From the NCBI RefSeq assembly GCF_002775205.1, contig NC_036445.1, positions 28,817,953 through 28,881,952 of the forward strand: DNA of 64,000 nt, written 5' to 3'. A program made the position numbers and the translations under genes. This DNA is from Xiphophorus maculatus (taxonomy: Eukaryota > Chordata > Actinopteri > Cyprinodontiformes > Poeciliidae). The notes under the pieces were generated by a model. That model was not told the DNA's origin. It did not search any database and was given only the letters and a program-made list of their open reading frames with translations. Positions 10,401 to 49,084 of this stretch are shown here, piece after piece (the first letter of the stretch is position 1; each line of letters opens with the position of its first letter).

Positions 10401-13400
10401 AGGAAGTTGCGATCGCAACTATTGACGCAAATTCAATGGTCATTAACAAATTTTGTGCAGACTTCCAATTTTCACCAGTCATTGCAACTTTTCCAAAAGT
10501 CTGACCTTAATGTTTTCTGTATTTTATTATTTTTCTGACCAATTCCCTTAGCCTTCTTTTAATTTAATTACTTGTTTCATAGGGTCTGTTGAACATTACA
10601 TACATCTTTTTTGCAAAAATCAACTGTGCTGCACAATTTCCTGTAACTGTAAGACATAGTAATGTAATTTTCCGAACTCCTGGTGTGTCTTTAAAAGCAC
10701 CATGAGTGTACACAAGCTGTGTCATGTTCAGCAACTAGCCAGAGCCAAAAGACTTTACGATTTTCCTCCAGACAAACCAAGTAAGTTGAGTAATGATTCA
10801 TGCAGGTAATGTTAGCTAAATGATGGCTACTTGATCCAAGCTTGTGAATAAGAATGCTAATGTTCGTTCTTATTTTGCATCCCTTGCTAGTTAGTTAATC
10901 CATGAATAAATCCAGTTCTCTTTCATTTCTGTATAGAAGTTGTGCTCACTGTTTCTTTCCACGTATTTAAAATCTTAGTGATGCACGGTTTTCTCAGGTA
11001 AGGCGGGAATTACAACTTGATGAGAAAAAGAGAAGGGAAGGGAAGATTCTTGTAGCAATTCCAAATTTTTTGTAAAGCTTAAAATTTGCAACTTTTTGAA
11101 AACGGTGTCCCAAAATCAGTAATTTTAGGCTGCAACTATCACAAAAAATCACGGCAACATCCTGGAGGGACTGATTGTTGCCAGGTTGCTCAGTGTTTGT
11201 GTGCGATGAACTCATCCAGGTATCTATTCAACTGGAGAGCTCCCGCCAGGAACGGTGCTGGGGTTGACCGTGGACGACCCCCGACTGACTCTACCCAGAC
11301 AGAAGGTTAAAGCCGTACCCTGTGTGAACCAGGACCCAGGTAAAATCTGTCCTGCTGGAAAGGCGATGAGCTTTGTGCTCTGAATTCACCACACGCTGTG
11401 AGCCGGGGTTTATTGTCCGAAACAAAACCAACCAAACGAAAGGATACAAACCGGTTCTAATGACCCTCTGGGTGTCTGCGCTCCAGCCTGGAGGTTGCTG
11501 CAGTGAGTACACATATGGTTCTGTGCTCTGGGAAGCCTCTGCCTTGCCATGCAGGTGTTCCAGGTTCGAATCCTGGCAGAACCCTGTACTCCAAACAGAA
11601 CCTCCGGGATTGATGGCGACTCAGTGGCCTTGACTAGGTAAAGTGAGCTTTTAAACACATCAGTGTAATTCACATAAACGGCAAGAAACATGTGGTAACA
11701 GTTTCAAAATAAGACAAATCTTTGTTGTTCCTATTTGACCTTTATATTTATAAAGCCAGTTCTCACAAAATGTTCATCTATTAACCTGTTAAGACCTGAT
11801 GGTGAAAAAATGCTGAAACCCAAATTTTCTTTGGCACTTGAATACCTCAGATTGAAAAATTTCAGCTGTTGTAAATCGATTTCATTCTGGGATCTACTGA
11901 GCAGCTTCTGTTTCCTGAGAAAGAGAAGCTTTCTCTTTCCTTCCACTTTCCTGACTTCCTACAGAAAGTCAGCAAAATGGAAGGATGTTTGAAAAAAATA
12001 AAAAACACGATTACATCAACTTTTGAAATTATAAAATAATCATTTGCATACAAAAGTTAAAAGTAGGAACATTTCCTACAAAATGTACTACAGGGATGTG
12101 TGAGCACTGTGAAAACACAATCTAAGTATTTTTTTAGTTTCTAGTGCAAATACGCTTGAAATAAACTAACTTAGAAGTAACTTTTCAGTAAGACCTTTAC
12201 GAAGGTATAAAGTATTGGCTGCTTGCCCAAAATTGAGAAAATTGTGCAGCTTTATTGGTGCAGCCATGAACATGTGACTGATTCTATTTATCGTGATCGA
12301 CTCTGGGTTCTGTTGCACTGCAACCAGGATCCTAGTTAGGAAGGTTCCTGGATTATCGTGGTTCTGCCTTTATGTGTGTGTGTTTTTTTTTTTTTCTTCA
12401 GTAGGTGACGAGGAGAAGAGGAACCAGTTGATGTTGCAAGGAGTCCCACTGCAGTGCTGCCAGAGCTTCCTGTGGGAGCGGTCTGTCCGGGACAACGTCA
12501 CTGACAACAAGATATCTGAGCAGGTACCATCAGAAACATCACCACAGTCCTGCCTTAAAGGGGCGGTGTCATGTAAATTAACAATTTTTTTTTTTTAAGC
12601 TTTGCGTCATGTTATTTCTTCATCAAAAACATGCCTGTGTTGTCTTGATTCTTTCAAGCATATTTGACCCGAAGTCCAGCGGACATTGGAGATGATATGT
12701 GGAAACAACATTAATGTTTATTCAACATTTTGTGCAAAGAATATAGAAATGACAAGGGGAGGAGTTGGAGACACTAGCCACATGCATTGCAGGTAGATTG
12801 TAGTAAAGCATTGATTAATGCCTGGTTTTAAAATTAGTTAACTGAACTTGTAGCCATAATTTTGTGGCCATTGTTGGACACCACACGGCAGGAACGAACC
12901 CGATGGAACCGTTATAGCTAGGATTTCTGTCGGCTGTGTGGTCTGTCAGGTTTTAAAAATCGGCCGACAATCAGCCGACAGCTCTAAGATCTGTAGTGTG
13001 CGCTGGGCTTTACACTAAGGAAATGAGGAAGGGGGGAGTCAGTGGAGAGAGCTGGAGTTGAGCCTTTTTTCATTCAGTGTCATTAACAGAAAGAGAAAAA
13101 GGCCGGAAGAGACGATAAAGCCGATAATTAAAATGAGGTCGATAGTTTTAATTTATCATACGATTAATTGATTTATCGTTTATCACGACAGGCCTAATTC
13201 AAAAATACTTCATCAATCCTAAAGGGAAATTAAATACAAAATCATAGGAGCTACTTCTCAGAGCTACTTCTCAGTGAAACGCTGGTAAAAACGTTAAAGG
13301 CTTAGTAGAGCAGTGATATTCTGATGACTTCCCGAAGATGGAGTTTCTGAAAGAGCAGGAGCTTATAAAGAAACTTTTGTTGGCCAGCCGCTTCTTTCTC

Positions 13401-16400
13401 CCCTGAAGAGTTTTCTGTGTTCTGGTTAAAGGAGCTGAACAGGATGAGGAGTGAACTGCTGGTTCCGGGCTCCAGGCTGGGCCCCGGGCCCCAACAGGGC
13501 CGGGTCCCCGTCCTCCTGGTTCACCAGCCTGGTAAGCAGGTGGGCGATGAGCTGGGCTCCTGGGGGGCCGGCTGGGACCTGCTGCTTCCTAAAGGCTGGG
13601 GGATGGCCTTCTGGGTCCCGCTGGTAGGTAGCTCTGCTCCAACATTTTTCTTAAACACCCTTCGTTCTTCCAATGCAAATAAAACGGCCCAACAATTTTT
13701 TACTGGATTTTGTTGGGGGAAACAATTTATCATATTGTTTTTTTTTATGAGCGTGATTTTATGTGATGATCTCATCGCGGGGACAATAGCAGAGCAGCAA
13801 CAGCTGCAGCTTGTTTTCTTTTGTTTGTGTTCTTTGGCAGAACATCAGGTCTGCCAAACAGAGCGGAATATGGCAATTTATCAGCATCATTTTAACTGTT
13901 GCCTTCTAGACTGCTTATCTTTATATCAGCTCTGTTGGAAATCTATAAACACAGCTAATATTTACAAAGCTAATATTTACCATCTTAATTCTTCTAAAGC
14001 AGGGGTCTCAAACTCCAGGCCTCGAGGGCCACAGACCTACAGTTTTTAGATGTGCCACAGGTACAAAACACTGGAATGAAATGGCTTAATTACCTCCTCC
14101 TTGTGTAGATCAGTTCTCCAAAGCCTTGATGACCTAATTATTCTATTCAGGTGTGGTGCAGCAGAGGCACATCTAAACATTATAGGACTGCGGCCCTTGA
14201 GGACTGGAGTTTGAGACCCTGTTCTAAAGTGTCTTCTGACAGACAATAATGCATCAGAAGCTGTTGACAGATCTGGTTTGGTTAAAACATCTTCTGTTGA
14301 AGCAAACCAAGCAGATTGTATGGAGTCACTTTGAATCAATCCCTGGTACATTAAGTGACAGTGGAGAGGAAAAACTCCCCTTTAACAAGAAGAAATTGCC
14401 AGCAGAACTTAGTGTATTAATTATGTAGATTCTGAAAGAATAAAACCTGAAAACTTGTTCAAAAACTTTCCAAGGACTTAAACATGTCATGATGTACAAG
14501 CTGCTATAAAATATTGTTGCTCACACTGTATGATGGAAGAGCTTCTGAGTGGGTGAATTTTAAATGTATGGGACTGATCCGATGGATGTTAGTCCAACCA
14601 TAAAGGGACAGCATGATCAGTGTTAATCTTCTGATTATTAGAGCTGAAAAGAGGAAGAGCAGGATGCGAAAAATCAGACAGAAATAGAAGATAATCAGAC
14701 AGAGGATAGTTAATCTCCATGATTTCCCAGAAACATGTGGACTCTGCCAGACGTCGTCACAATTCGTCTTTAGATTATCGTTTATATTCATCAAAAGTTC
14801 CTATGTTTTCTTTTCTGTCCCTCCAGGTGTACAGAGAGGTTCGAGTCAGCGGCCTGCACATGAGTCTGAAACACTCTCAGAACAAAGCGGCTCCCCACTT
14901 TCCCCACGACTATCCGGACTGCCCCGCAGGATCCCGCTTTCAGGAGGAGCAGGAGGCCGAGTTCCTGGACACGTTTAGAAGGTCAGCTGAAGGTCGAGGC
15001 CCAGAGACAAGCAAAATATCCGCGCTAATTGAAATCAAAGCATTTCCGGGAACAGCTTGTGCTGCAAGTGGGGCTGAAGCGATTAATCGCGATAAATTGA
15101 TTGAAACATAAGCCAAAACTATAAAAGTAATATATATATACATATTTTGTATTTAATAGAAAAAAAAAACTTTTATGTTCTACCCAAAACTCCTTTAGTG
15201 GCAGTTTTAGCTTCACCTGGTTCAGATTCAGTAAAAAAGCAACAAAACATAAAAATATAAAGTTATATCTAGCACCTTTTGTTATCCAATTATTAATGTG
15301 TAAATCTAAAAAAATAAATCAACAGATCAGCCCTACACAGAACACCGTGTTCCAAATTATTATGCAAGTCATATTTTCTCAGATTTTCTTAAATGGTCAA
15401 TGCAGATGATAATCAGTATAATTTTCCAGTCATGAACTATTACAGTGTAAATCAAATTTTACTGAACAAAGCTCCCCATGAGAACAGTATTTTTTTCAAA
15501 AATAAAAAACTCAAAATGCAAAATGTTCCAAATTATTATGCACAGCAGATTTTCTAAACATTTTATGGATTATAAAGAACTGCAAGGGTCATTCTTTCAA
15601 TGTGCAGCATTAAGTGTTCACATGTACTAAAAACAAAAGCTGTTTCAATCAGAAACATCTTAACAGACCAAGTTACATGTTAACATAGAACCTTCTTTGA
15701 TATCACAGCATAATTCTTGCATCCATTGAACTTGTGAGTTTGTGGAAAGTTTCTGCTTGAATTTCTTTGCAGGATGTCAGAATATTTTCCCAGAGCTGCT
15801 GGTTTGATATGAACTGCATTCAGATCTTCTGCTTGAGGAAACTCCAAAGGTTCTCAGTAGGGTTGAGGTCAGAGGTCAGAGGAGGATGGTGACCACACCA
15901 TGAGTTTCTCCCCTTTTATGCCCATAGCAGCCAATGACACAGTGGTATTCCTTGCAGCATTCATTGTCATGCATGAAGATGATTTTGCTACCGAAGGTTC
16001 GGCTCTTCTTTTTGAACATGAAAGAAAGTGATCAGTCAGAAAGTCCAGATACTTTGCTGAGGTCATTTTCACACCTTCATGGACTCTGAAGGGGTCGACC
16101 AAAGATTCTCTTCCCATGATTTCGGCCCAATAAATGACTCCACCACCTCCTTGCTGACGTCACAGTCGTGTTGGGACGTGGTGACCATCCACCACCAATC
16201 CACTACTGCGTCCATCTGGACCATCCAGGGTTGCACAGCAGTCATCAGTGAACAAGTCTGTTTGAAAATTAAGCTACATGTACAGCTGGGCCCACTGTGA
16301 CCGTTTCTGCTTGTGAGCTCTGGTTAGGGGCCCAATAGTAGGTTGATGCACCACAAGCCTCTGGAGGATCTTGAAGCTCCAGAGGCTCCAGCAGCTTCAA

Positions 16401-17151
16401 AAAACTGTTTGCTGCTTTGTAAGGGCATTTTAACAGCTGCTCTCTTAATCCTATGAATTTGTCTAACAGAAACCTTCCTCATTCTGCCTTTGTCTGTACA
16501 AACCCGTCTTTGTTCTGAATCAGCCACAAATCTCTTCACAGTACGATAACGCTTCAGTTTTCGTTAAATATCTAATGTTTTCATACCTTGTCATACGGCA
16601 CTACACTATCTGATGATTTTCATCAGCAGAGATTCTCTTTCTCATATTGCTTGAAACCTGTGGCCTGCTTAATAATGTGGAACATCCTTCTTAAGTAGAT
16701 TTCCTTTAATTGAGCTCAGCAGACAAACTAATCAACTCAGCTCGGGCTGAGCCCGGCCACCAGGCGCTCGCCATCGGGCCCCCCCTCCAGGCCTGGCTCC
16801 AGAGTGGGGCCCCGGTGACCCGCGTCCGGGCGAGGGAACACCAAGTCCAAGGTTTTCGTTCATCATAGGGGTCAGCTCTCTGAAATTAATTATAGTGATT
16901 CAAAGAGCCCTGACACACAATACAATCTATAAATTTAATAGCACAACAAAAAATTTTAATTTTATGACACTTAAATCCAATTTGCATAATTTGGAACACG
17001 TATTAAGTCGAGCAGAAAGGCCTGAGATTTTCACATATTAATGTATTTTAGTTGCAGATTCATGCTGTTGATGCATTATAGGCAATGAAATGTGTATTTT
17101 GTATTTTAAAAAATTATTTCATTATTTGTCTGCATCTTTTAATGTATTTGT

Positions 17152-17199
<48 letters not shown>

Positions 17200-19383
17200 A
17201 GTAAAAGGCTTAAGTTACTAAATTAAAAAAATCTGAAGAATGTGATCATTTTGTTGATTTAGTTATTGTCAGAATAATTGAATAGTTGATTACTAAAATA
17301 ACCCTAGTGGCAGATGCATTTCGGATATTTTTATCTCAAATGACCAATCTGTAATTCTATAAGCCTCACAATCACTTAGGTCCAACACCAAGTTTAAATA
17401 ATTAACAGAAAGTAAGATTATAATCAGAATCTATAGACTGAAAGTCTTGGACGTTAAGCTGATATTTGTGGACATGCTGATGAAGATGCTGCCTGAACTC
17501 AGCAGTAGTTCTGTCTACCAGAACCTGGCAGGGTTTCCGCTTACTGTTTAACGAGGGCATGACCTTTCACCCTCTCCCTCAGGCGTCCACCAGCCAAGAG
17601 GACCAATTACATAAAACATGGCTGTCTAGCTCCTTTTCGTTGCCCCTGGCAACAGCTGGCAGAGGAGTGGGAGCTCCTGGTGACGGACGGAGGAGCGGAC
17701 AGGAAAGGAGGCGTGCAGACCCAGATGACCAGGAAGAGCCACGAAGTGATTGAGGAAGTGACATCACAGCAGAACGTAGCTGCAGCTAGTCCTCCGAGCT
17801 GCTTCACTGTTCTGAGGTAAAGTTAGTTTCGATTGTGCTTCTTATTTTACTGCGTTTGAGTGGCTGACTTAACAGTGCCATGAAAAAGTAATCACAGCCT
17901 TTTAACTTTTCAACATTTAAAAACTTCAGTGATTCTTAATGGGAAGTATCGACTCAAGGAGGCTGAATATAAATGCGCAGCAACATTATGACTGGAAATC
18001 AATAGAATTCTAAGTTTTGTTAACATTGCAAAATGTGGAAAAATGAAAGTGGTGTGAGTAAAACCATCAATGCACACTCACTGATCTTTTGTAAATTTTG
18101 TGTGGACTTGCAGTTTTCACCAATCATGAATGTTTTCCTTCTTTTCTGGCCAATCCCTGCAGTCGGCTGAATTTTGACCTGTCCTCCTAGTCCTCAGTTC
18201 TAGCAACTCCCAACTTTTTTGTAACCATCTTATGACAGAAATGAAGCTTAAAATATCAGCCACATTTTGAAAATGGTGCCACAAAATCAGTAAGTTTAGG
18301 CCACAAATTCCCATAAACATCGCAACATCCTGGAGGGACTACTATCTACATAAATATAGATGAGCCCAGGAAGTCTTTTACTTTGAAGAGATCTCATAAG
18401 ATGTTAAAGCTTTCGACAGGCTTGATGCATGCTGTTCCTCCAATCTGCCCTTTTTCCATCAGAATATCTGAGAATCCTCAAAGTACACTGAGCCTTATTG
18501 CTGCAGTAGATCACAGATTAGCAGATGGGAAAAGTTGCATTTTCCCCCTGAAAGCAGCTCATAAGCTGTGTGTAAAGTCTTCCTGACTTCCTGAGGATGA
18601 ATCAAGTCCCATCGGCTTCATTTTTGTTTTCTGGGTCATAAATTACGAAACATAATTTCTCTCTCTCTCAGCTCACCAGTGAATTGAATCCTGAATATTA
18701 CACACCTGCTCTAAATGGATGCTGGTTATTTTGGGTTTTCCAGGAACAGAAGGTCTCTGAGGCTTCTCTCCAGCTGGTGTAGACCCCCGACATGCAGAGG
18801 ACAGAGACGGGGTCGCGGGGCAGCGGCGGCGCTCCCTCTCAGCGACTCGGCGGTGACGTCTTTCCACGCCACTCACAAGATGAGTGTGGTGTGGGTGCGC
18901 CTGACACTGCTGTCCAAAGGGAAACCAGAAGCCCATGCCATGGTGTGCGCGCCGACGGCAGAGGACCTGAAGCTGTTTGGTAAGAGCCCAGAAAACTGTG
19001 GCCCTCAGGAGCCCCCCCACAAAGACCACTATAAAAGCAGAATTAACCGCAAGAAGAAGAGCTTCAAGACAGCAACTCCATCACAAGAATCAGACGACCC
19101 AACTGCATCCACAGACCCCCATTCGCCCTCTGACCTCCTCCAGGGGCTCTGGCCGGACCCTCTGCCGAGCGTGGTGTCTCACTGCTCCCGGGTGACGCTG
19201 GGCTGGGTCACCCAGGGGGACTTCTCCCTGGCTGTGGGGCGTGGGGAGGCTCTGGGCTTCGTCAGCGTCTCCGGTCTGCTCCACACGCTCCTCAAGCAGC
19301 CGCCGGAGCTCAGAGGAACGCTGCTGCTGCGCAACCCCACCTCCCTGCACTACCGCTTTGTCAGGCTCAATATCGACGTATGA
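7421..19383 (+). CDS. pop1: POP1, ribonuclease P/MRP protein subunit, complete
   Basis: Fifteen coding exons: 7421-7553, 7813-7938, 8109-8284, 8376-8636, 8713-8800, 9457-9635, 9719-9981, 10085-10178, 10253-10352, 11220-11339, 12405-12523, 13432-13623, 14827-14981, 17583-17816, 18744-19383. Phases agree throughout and sum to 2880 nt (959 aa; human is 1024). POP1 is the large basic scaffold protein that binds the catalytic RNA of nuclear RNase P and MRP, which process pre-tRNA and pre-rRNA. The N-terminal POP1 domain (about residues 85-260) shows [49 protein letters not shown] and [12 protein letters not shown]. The POPLD domain (about 553-650) shows [13 protein letters not shown] and [12 protein letters not shown]. 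The C-terminal part ends in [16 protein letters not shown] and [13 protein letters not shown]. The least certain join is the end of exon 1 (donor GTATTC), chosen because its phase fits. Exon 11 has a tandem CAG-TAG acceptor. Confidence 0.94.
10395..11175. repeat. Dispersed repeat in pop1 intron 9 (CATCCTGGAGGGACT end)
   Basis: It shares segments with 18055-18345: an AAATTTTGTG...ACTT...TTTTCACCA stretch at the left, and AAAATCAGTAA(G/T)TTTAGGC...CAACATCCTGGAGGGACT at the right. It is a non-coding interspersed element; the CAGTCCCTCCAGGAT-type terminus suggests a hAT-like MITE, though I am not certain of the family. Confidence 0.5.
11517..11583 (+). tRNA. tRNA-Gly(GCC)-like sequence, probably pseudogene or SINE head
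   Basis: GGTTCTG (11517-11523) pairs perfectly with CAGAACC (11577-11583) as a 7-bp acceptor stem. CCAGG / CCTGG around TTCGAAT (11560-11576) is a canonical T arm with a B-box. TCTGC / GCAGG (11538-11542, 11551-11555) forms an anticodon stem with GCC in an 8-nt loop. The total is 67 nt, the D arm is poor and the anticodon loop is one base too long, so it is unlikely to be a working tRNA. It lies in pop1 intron 10. No T-run terminator lies immediately after it. Confidence 0.45.
12559..13400. mobile_element. piggyBac-like MITE in pop1 intron 11, interrupted
   Basis: TTAA (12555-12558) is followed by AGGGGCGGTGTCATGTAAAT, matching the ends at 49602 and 53350. The right part (about 13245-13380, GCTACTTCTCAGTGAAACGC and the GATGGAGTTTCTGAAAGAGC segment) matches 49985-50085. 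The middle is interrupted by a different repeat (12955-13197). The right boundary is approximate. Confidence 0.6.
12955..13197. repeat. Nested dispersed repeat ending TTTATCACGACAGGCCT
   Basis: It matches, in the opposite orientation, the repeat beginning at 25612 (AGGCCTGTCGCGATAAACAA). Shared interior blocks include AGGAAGGGG...CAGTGGAGAG, GGTTGAGCC-like and GACGATAAAGCCGATAA. It lies inside the older MITE at 12559-13400. Confidence 0.6.
14000..14221. mobile_element. hAT-type MITE with 8-bp target-site duplication
   Basis: The 222-bp element starts CAGGGGTCTCAAACTCCAGG and ends CTGGAGTTTGAGACCCTG, inverted termini. It is flanked on both sides by TTCTAAAG (13992-13999 and 14222-14229), the 8-bp duplication typical of hAT insertion. 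It is in pop1 intron 12 and non-coding. Confidence 0.92.
15075..15342. repeat. ATTAATC-family dispersed repeat, left half
   Basis: It begins GGGGCTGAAGCGATTAATCG and continues with TTTGTATTTAATAG and CTCCTTTAGTGGCAGTTTTAGC. The same order of blocks is seen at 37165-37560 and 41160-41580. The other half lies at 17001-17315, separated by a Tc1-like insertion. Confidence 0.65.
15345..17000 (-). mobile_element. Tc1/mariner-like element, near full length, defective
   Basis: Inverted termini are CACCGTGTTCCAAATTATTA at the left and AATTTGGAACACG at the right, followed by TA; length is about 1.66 kb. The transposase-like region reads on the minus strand (15830-16540) with recognisable DDE-family segments but is frame-broken: it shares a small duplication near 15870-15885 with the copy at 1-990, and has its own 8-bp deletion near 15957-15964. 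It lies in pop1 intron 13. A GC-rich block (16735-16860) is foreign in composition to the rest. Confidence 0.9.
16735..16860. repeat. GC-rich module inside the Tc1-like copy
   Basis: About 125 bp, very GC-rich (for example CCAGGCGCTCGCCATCGGGC, GGTGACCCGCGTCCGGGCGA), lies within AT-rich transposon sequence. I recognise no coding frame or RNA gene. It looks like a piece of another dispersed repeat captured by, or inserted in, the element. Confidence 0.45.
17001..17315. repeat. ATTAATC-family dispersed repeat, right half, with (AT)n
   Basis: Blocks GCATCTTTTAATGTATTTGTAA, AAGGCTTAAGT and GATTACTAAAATAACC match 37680-38030, 41700-41880 and 51840-51990 in order. An (AT)n microsatellite occupies 17155-17197. 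Together with 15075-15342 this is one copy split by the Tc1-like insertion. Confidence 0.7.
18055..18345. repeat. Dispersed repeat in pop1 intron 14
   Basis: Second copy of the repeat described at 10395-11175, ending with CATCGCAACATCCTGGAGGGACT. Non-coding. Confidence 0.5.
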
Positions 19384-19435
19384 CTTCCAACAGCCGGACC
19401 TGAACAGAACCGAACCCCCCTCCCCCTTATTAAAA

Positions 19436-19759
19436 AATAAAAAGATTTGCATAGTGCAGCGGCAGGTGACTGAATGGCTGGTGAAAATTGTGCCTTCAGA
19501 GAGCATGACTGAGGCATCCAATCAAAGCTGTGTGTATTGCACACCAACAGTATCCTTATCAGAAATCTGTCTATGCAGATCATGAGATGAAAACTGAAAA
19601 TGGAAGAAACATGTTTTAGTTACTCAGGTCTCATTTCTGGGTTCTTTGAAAGGAATCTGATCCCTTCTGCATCCTTTGTTGATTAAAGTGTTTTATGTTG
19701 AAGAAAATACAACTGCAGCTAAGAGCTTTTGGTTAGAATAAATGCGAGTAAGAAATAAA
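19436..19759 (+). terminator. Candidate pop1 polyadenylation signals
   Basis: AATAAA occurs at 19436-19441, 19737-19742 and 19754-19759 after the pop1 stop. The first is only about 55 bp past the stop, so a short or a roughly 0.4 kb 3' UTR are both possible. Confidence 0.5.
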
Positions 19760-20224
19760 ATAAGGTATTTGTGTATCTTAAAGTTTTTAAGACTTGATTA
19801 AAAGAAAAAAAAACTTACGTTTTTAAGTATGTTACTCAAATGTCTTAAATGTTGTCATGGCAGGACCATTGTAATCTCTTATATCCTACGCCATTTTTTA
19901 TTTTATTTCTCCTCACATGACTTTTCTTTCAGGCAATAGTTTGAGTCATGCATGTTCTGTGACTCGAGGTGTTTCAGGCTACCACTAACTAGCCAACACA
20001 CCCTAGCTACCATTTAGCTAGCTATTCTGTATCTATTACGGTCAAGTTCAAGTCATTGCTGGTTGGTTAGACGACGTTCATCTTCGCTTCTGGGTCACTT
20101 GACAACCCGTTTGATGCTACGTGTATCCTGAGGAGGAAAAAAAAAAAGTTTGGACTACGGGGATACAACTGTAGAGAGAATAGGCAAAATATGGATTTTT
20201 CTTCTGTGTATTTTTGTTGTGACA

Positions 20225-20760
20225 CAAGACTTAAATTTGAGTTTGTGCAATCTGCAGAACCCCTGAATAAATTTGACAATGTTTCAACATTACATCCCAA
20301 AATCCAAGAAGAAAGCCATCAAAAGTCTTGTAATGAGACGTGTAGCAGAAGGTTTTTTTAAAAAAAATTGTACTCCAAGAATGGCAACTGCTGCAAACTA
20401 CTTTTAACATTCTATCCATACTGTGTAGGAGGTTCACCTTTGAGGAGGACAACCCCAAACATAAAGACAAAGCTGCAATTTATTGTGGAGAATGGCCTAA
20501 TTAAAGTCCAGAACGATATCAAAGAGACAATTTGTTGGAAGACTTGATGCTTGCAGAATCTTTCCCATTTGAGCTTGAGGTGATGCCCAAAGACGACTGG
20601 ACAAAATGTTTGGTCTGCAGATGTGCAAACCTGGTTGAAATCTGCCCCAAAAAGACTGCAACTGTGCTCAAAAGTGGCTCAGTAGAGAAATTTTTCTCTA
20701 AAGCTGAATTTATTTTAAAAAAATGTTGGTCAATCACAAAACATCAATAAAACACAAAGT
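20225..20760 (+). mobile_element. Decayed Tc1-like element, 3' half
   Basis: Recognisable but degenerate Tc1 transposase sequence on the plus strand: a GTAGGAGGTTCACC region near 20430, AACCCCAAACATAAAGACAA at 20450, GAATGGCCTAATTAAAGTCC at 20491, then AGATGTGCAAACCTGGTTGA near 20620 and CCCCAAAAAGACTGCAA. No open frame survives. It lies between the convergent ends of pop1 and nipal2. Confidence 0.7.
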
Positions 20761-21489
20761 GTGTGGATGTAACCTGACAAAACTCCTGCAACCGCATCCA
20801 ACTACAGATACTTAAACTTTGTGTCTTCTTATAGCAACCCTGCCATGAACTGTGGTTTCCCACATATCCCATAATGTGTAGGTGGCAGATAAGAGTTTTG
20901 TTGCTTGGCAACGCTACAGTTTGGTAGCAGCTCAGCCAGGCGTGCAGTCTGAGGTTTACCCGAGGTGAAGATGGGCGGTGAAGCTTCACTCTGGTGCTTC
21001 TAAGGTGAGTTAGAAAAGAGGTTGGTGCTTTTAAACAAAGTATTTACATTATACAAGTAAAGAAAAAGAAGACACTAGTTTAGAGTTGACTTTTCCTCTT
21101 TTTAAATTATGTAAATTTACATTTGATCATTAAAGGATAAGTGCAATCAGGCATTCTTTTCCTACCATTAGAGGGCAGTAGTGCACTTATTTTGATTCAT
21201 AGACTATTGAGACATCAGGTCTTCAAAAACCTGTTTATATTCTTTTTTTGATCTTATTGCAGCCAATGAAGGATCTGACGTTTTAGTGCCGTCATGAAGA
21301 GTTTAATTTAATTTCTGAATCATCTTTCCTCATTGGGATATTCCAGACAGTGGTGACCATTATGTAGATTAATATTTCTTTTCTAGATTTGTGCCGTTTT
21401 TAATAAGACATTTTGTTGAACCCCGTAAAATCTGAGCTCACTCCCAATCTGAGTAAAGCAGCAGTCCCGACAGACGGAGAGGCTTCCTG

Positions 21490-48497
<27,008 letters not shown>

Positions 48498-49084
48498 TTT
48501 TCTCCCTTATCATGCAGCAAGGAAATGTTCCTCCGTTAGAACTGCCGCTCCCATCACATCCTTATCTCCCTAAACGACCCCCAAAGCATCCCACGTCCGG
48601 AGTCGCTCCAGTCGAAACTCAAGAGGAAAAGTTCACCTCTGATGTCAACCCGGATCAGGAGTTTGTGAGGGGTTCAAGTGCGCCTGGGAAAATTGAACTC
48701 TCATACGCAAAACCACAAAGAAGACGCGATGGTTGCAATTTCTGGATCAATTTATCACGTCTTCATTCTTACGGAGAAGAATTTTGTGTGCATAATAAAA
48801 TATTTTTTAACCATAGCAGCACAATTATTGTTTCTAAATGTTTCTGTAGCAATAAATTTGACATAAGCATTTCTAGTGTAGAAAATTTAGACACACACAT
48901 CACCTCCAAGAACGAGCAATGTGCAAAAATAACTGCATACTGTGCAAGTTGCTGTTTTGCATAGTGCTTACCTGGATGTAAGGTTATTGATCAGACCATG
49001 TTGGACGGAGATGATCAGAATGTTGAGTTACTTAAAAACCCCGATTCACCCAGATTCTATTATGTAGTAATCAGTGCTTTTAAA

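Noticed and set aside
13417-14049. A 210-codon plus-strand frame
   Set aside because: Only 13432-13623 is real (a pop1 exon ending at a donor); the rest is read-through into the intron and a hAT MITE.
17155-17197. The AT run as a possible origin or CRISPR-like array
   Set aside because: Plain dinucleotide microsatellite; no spacers and eukaryotic context.
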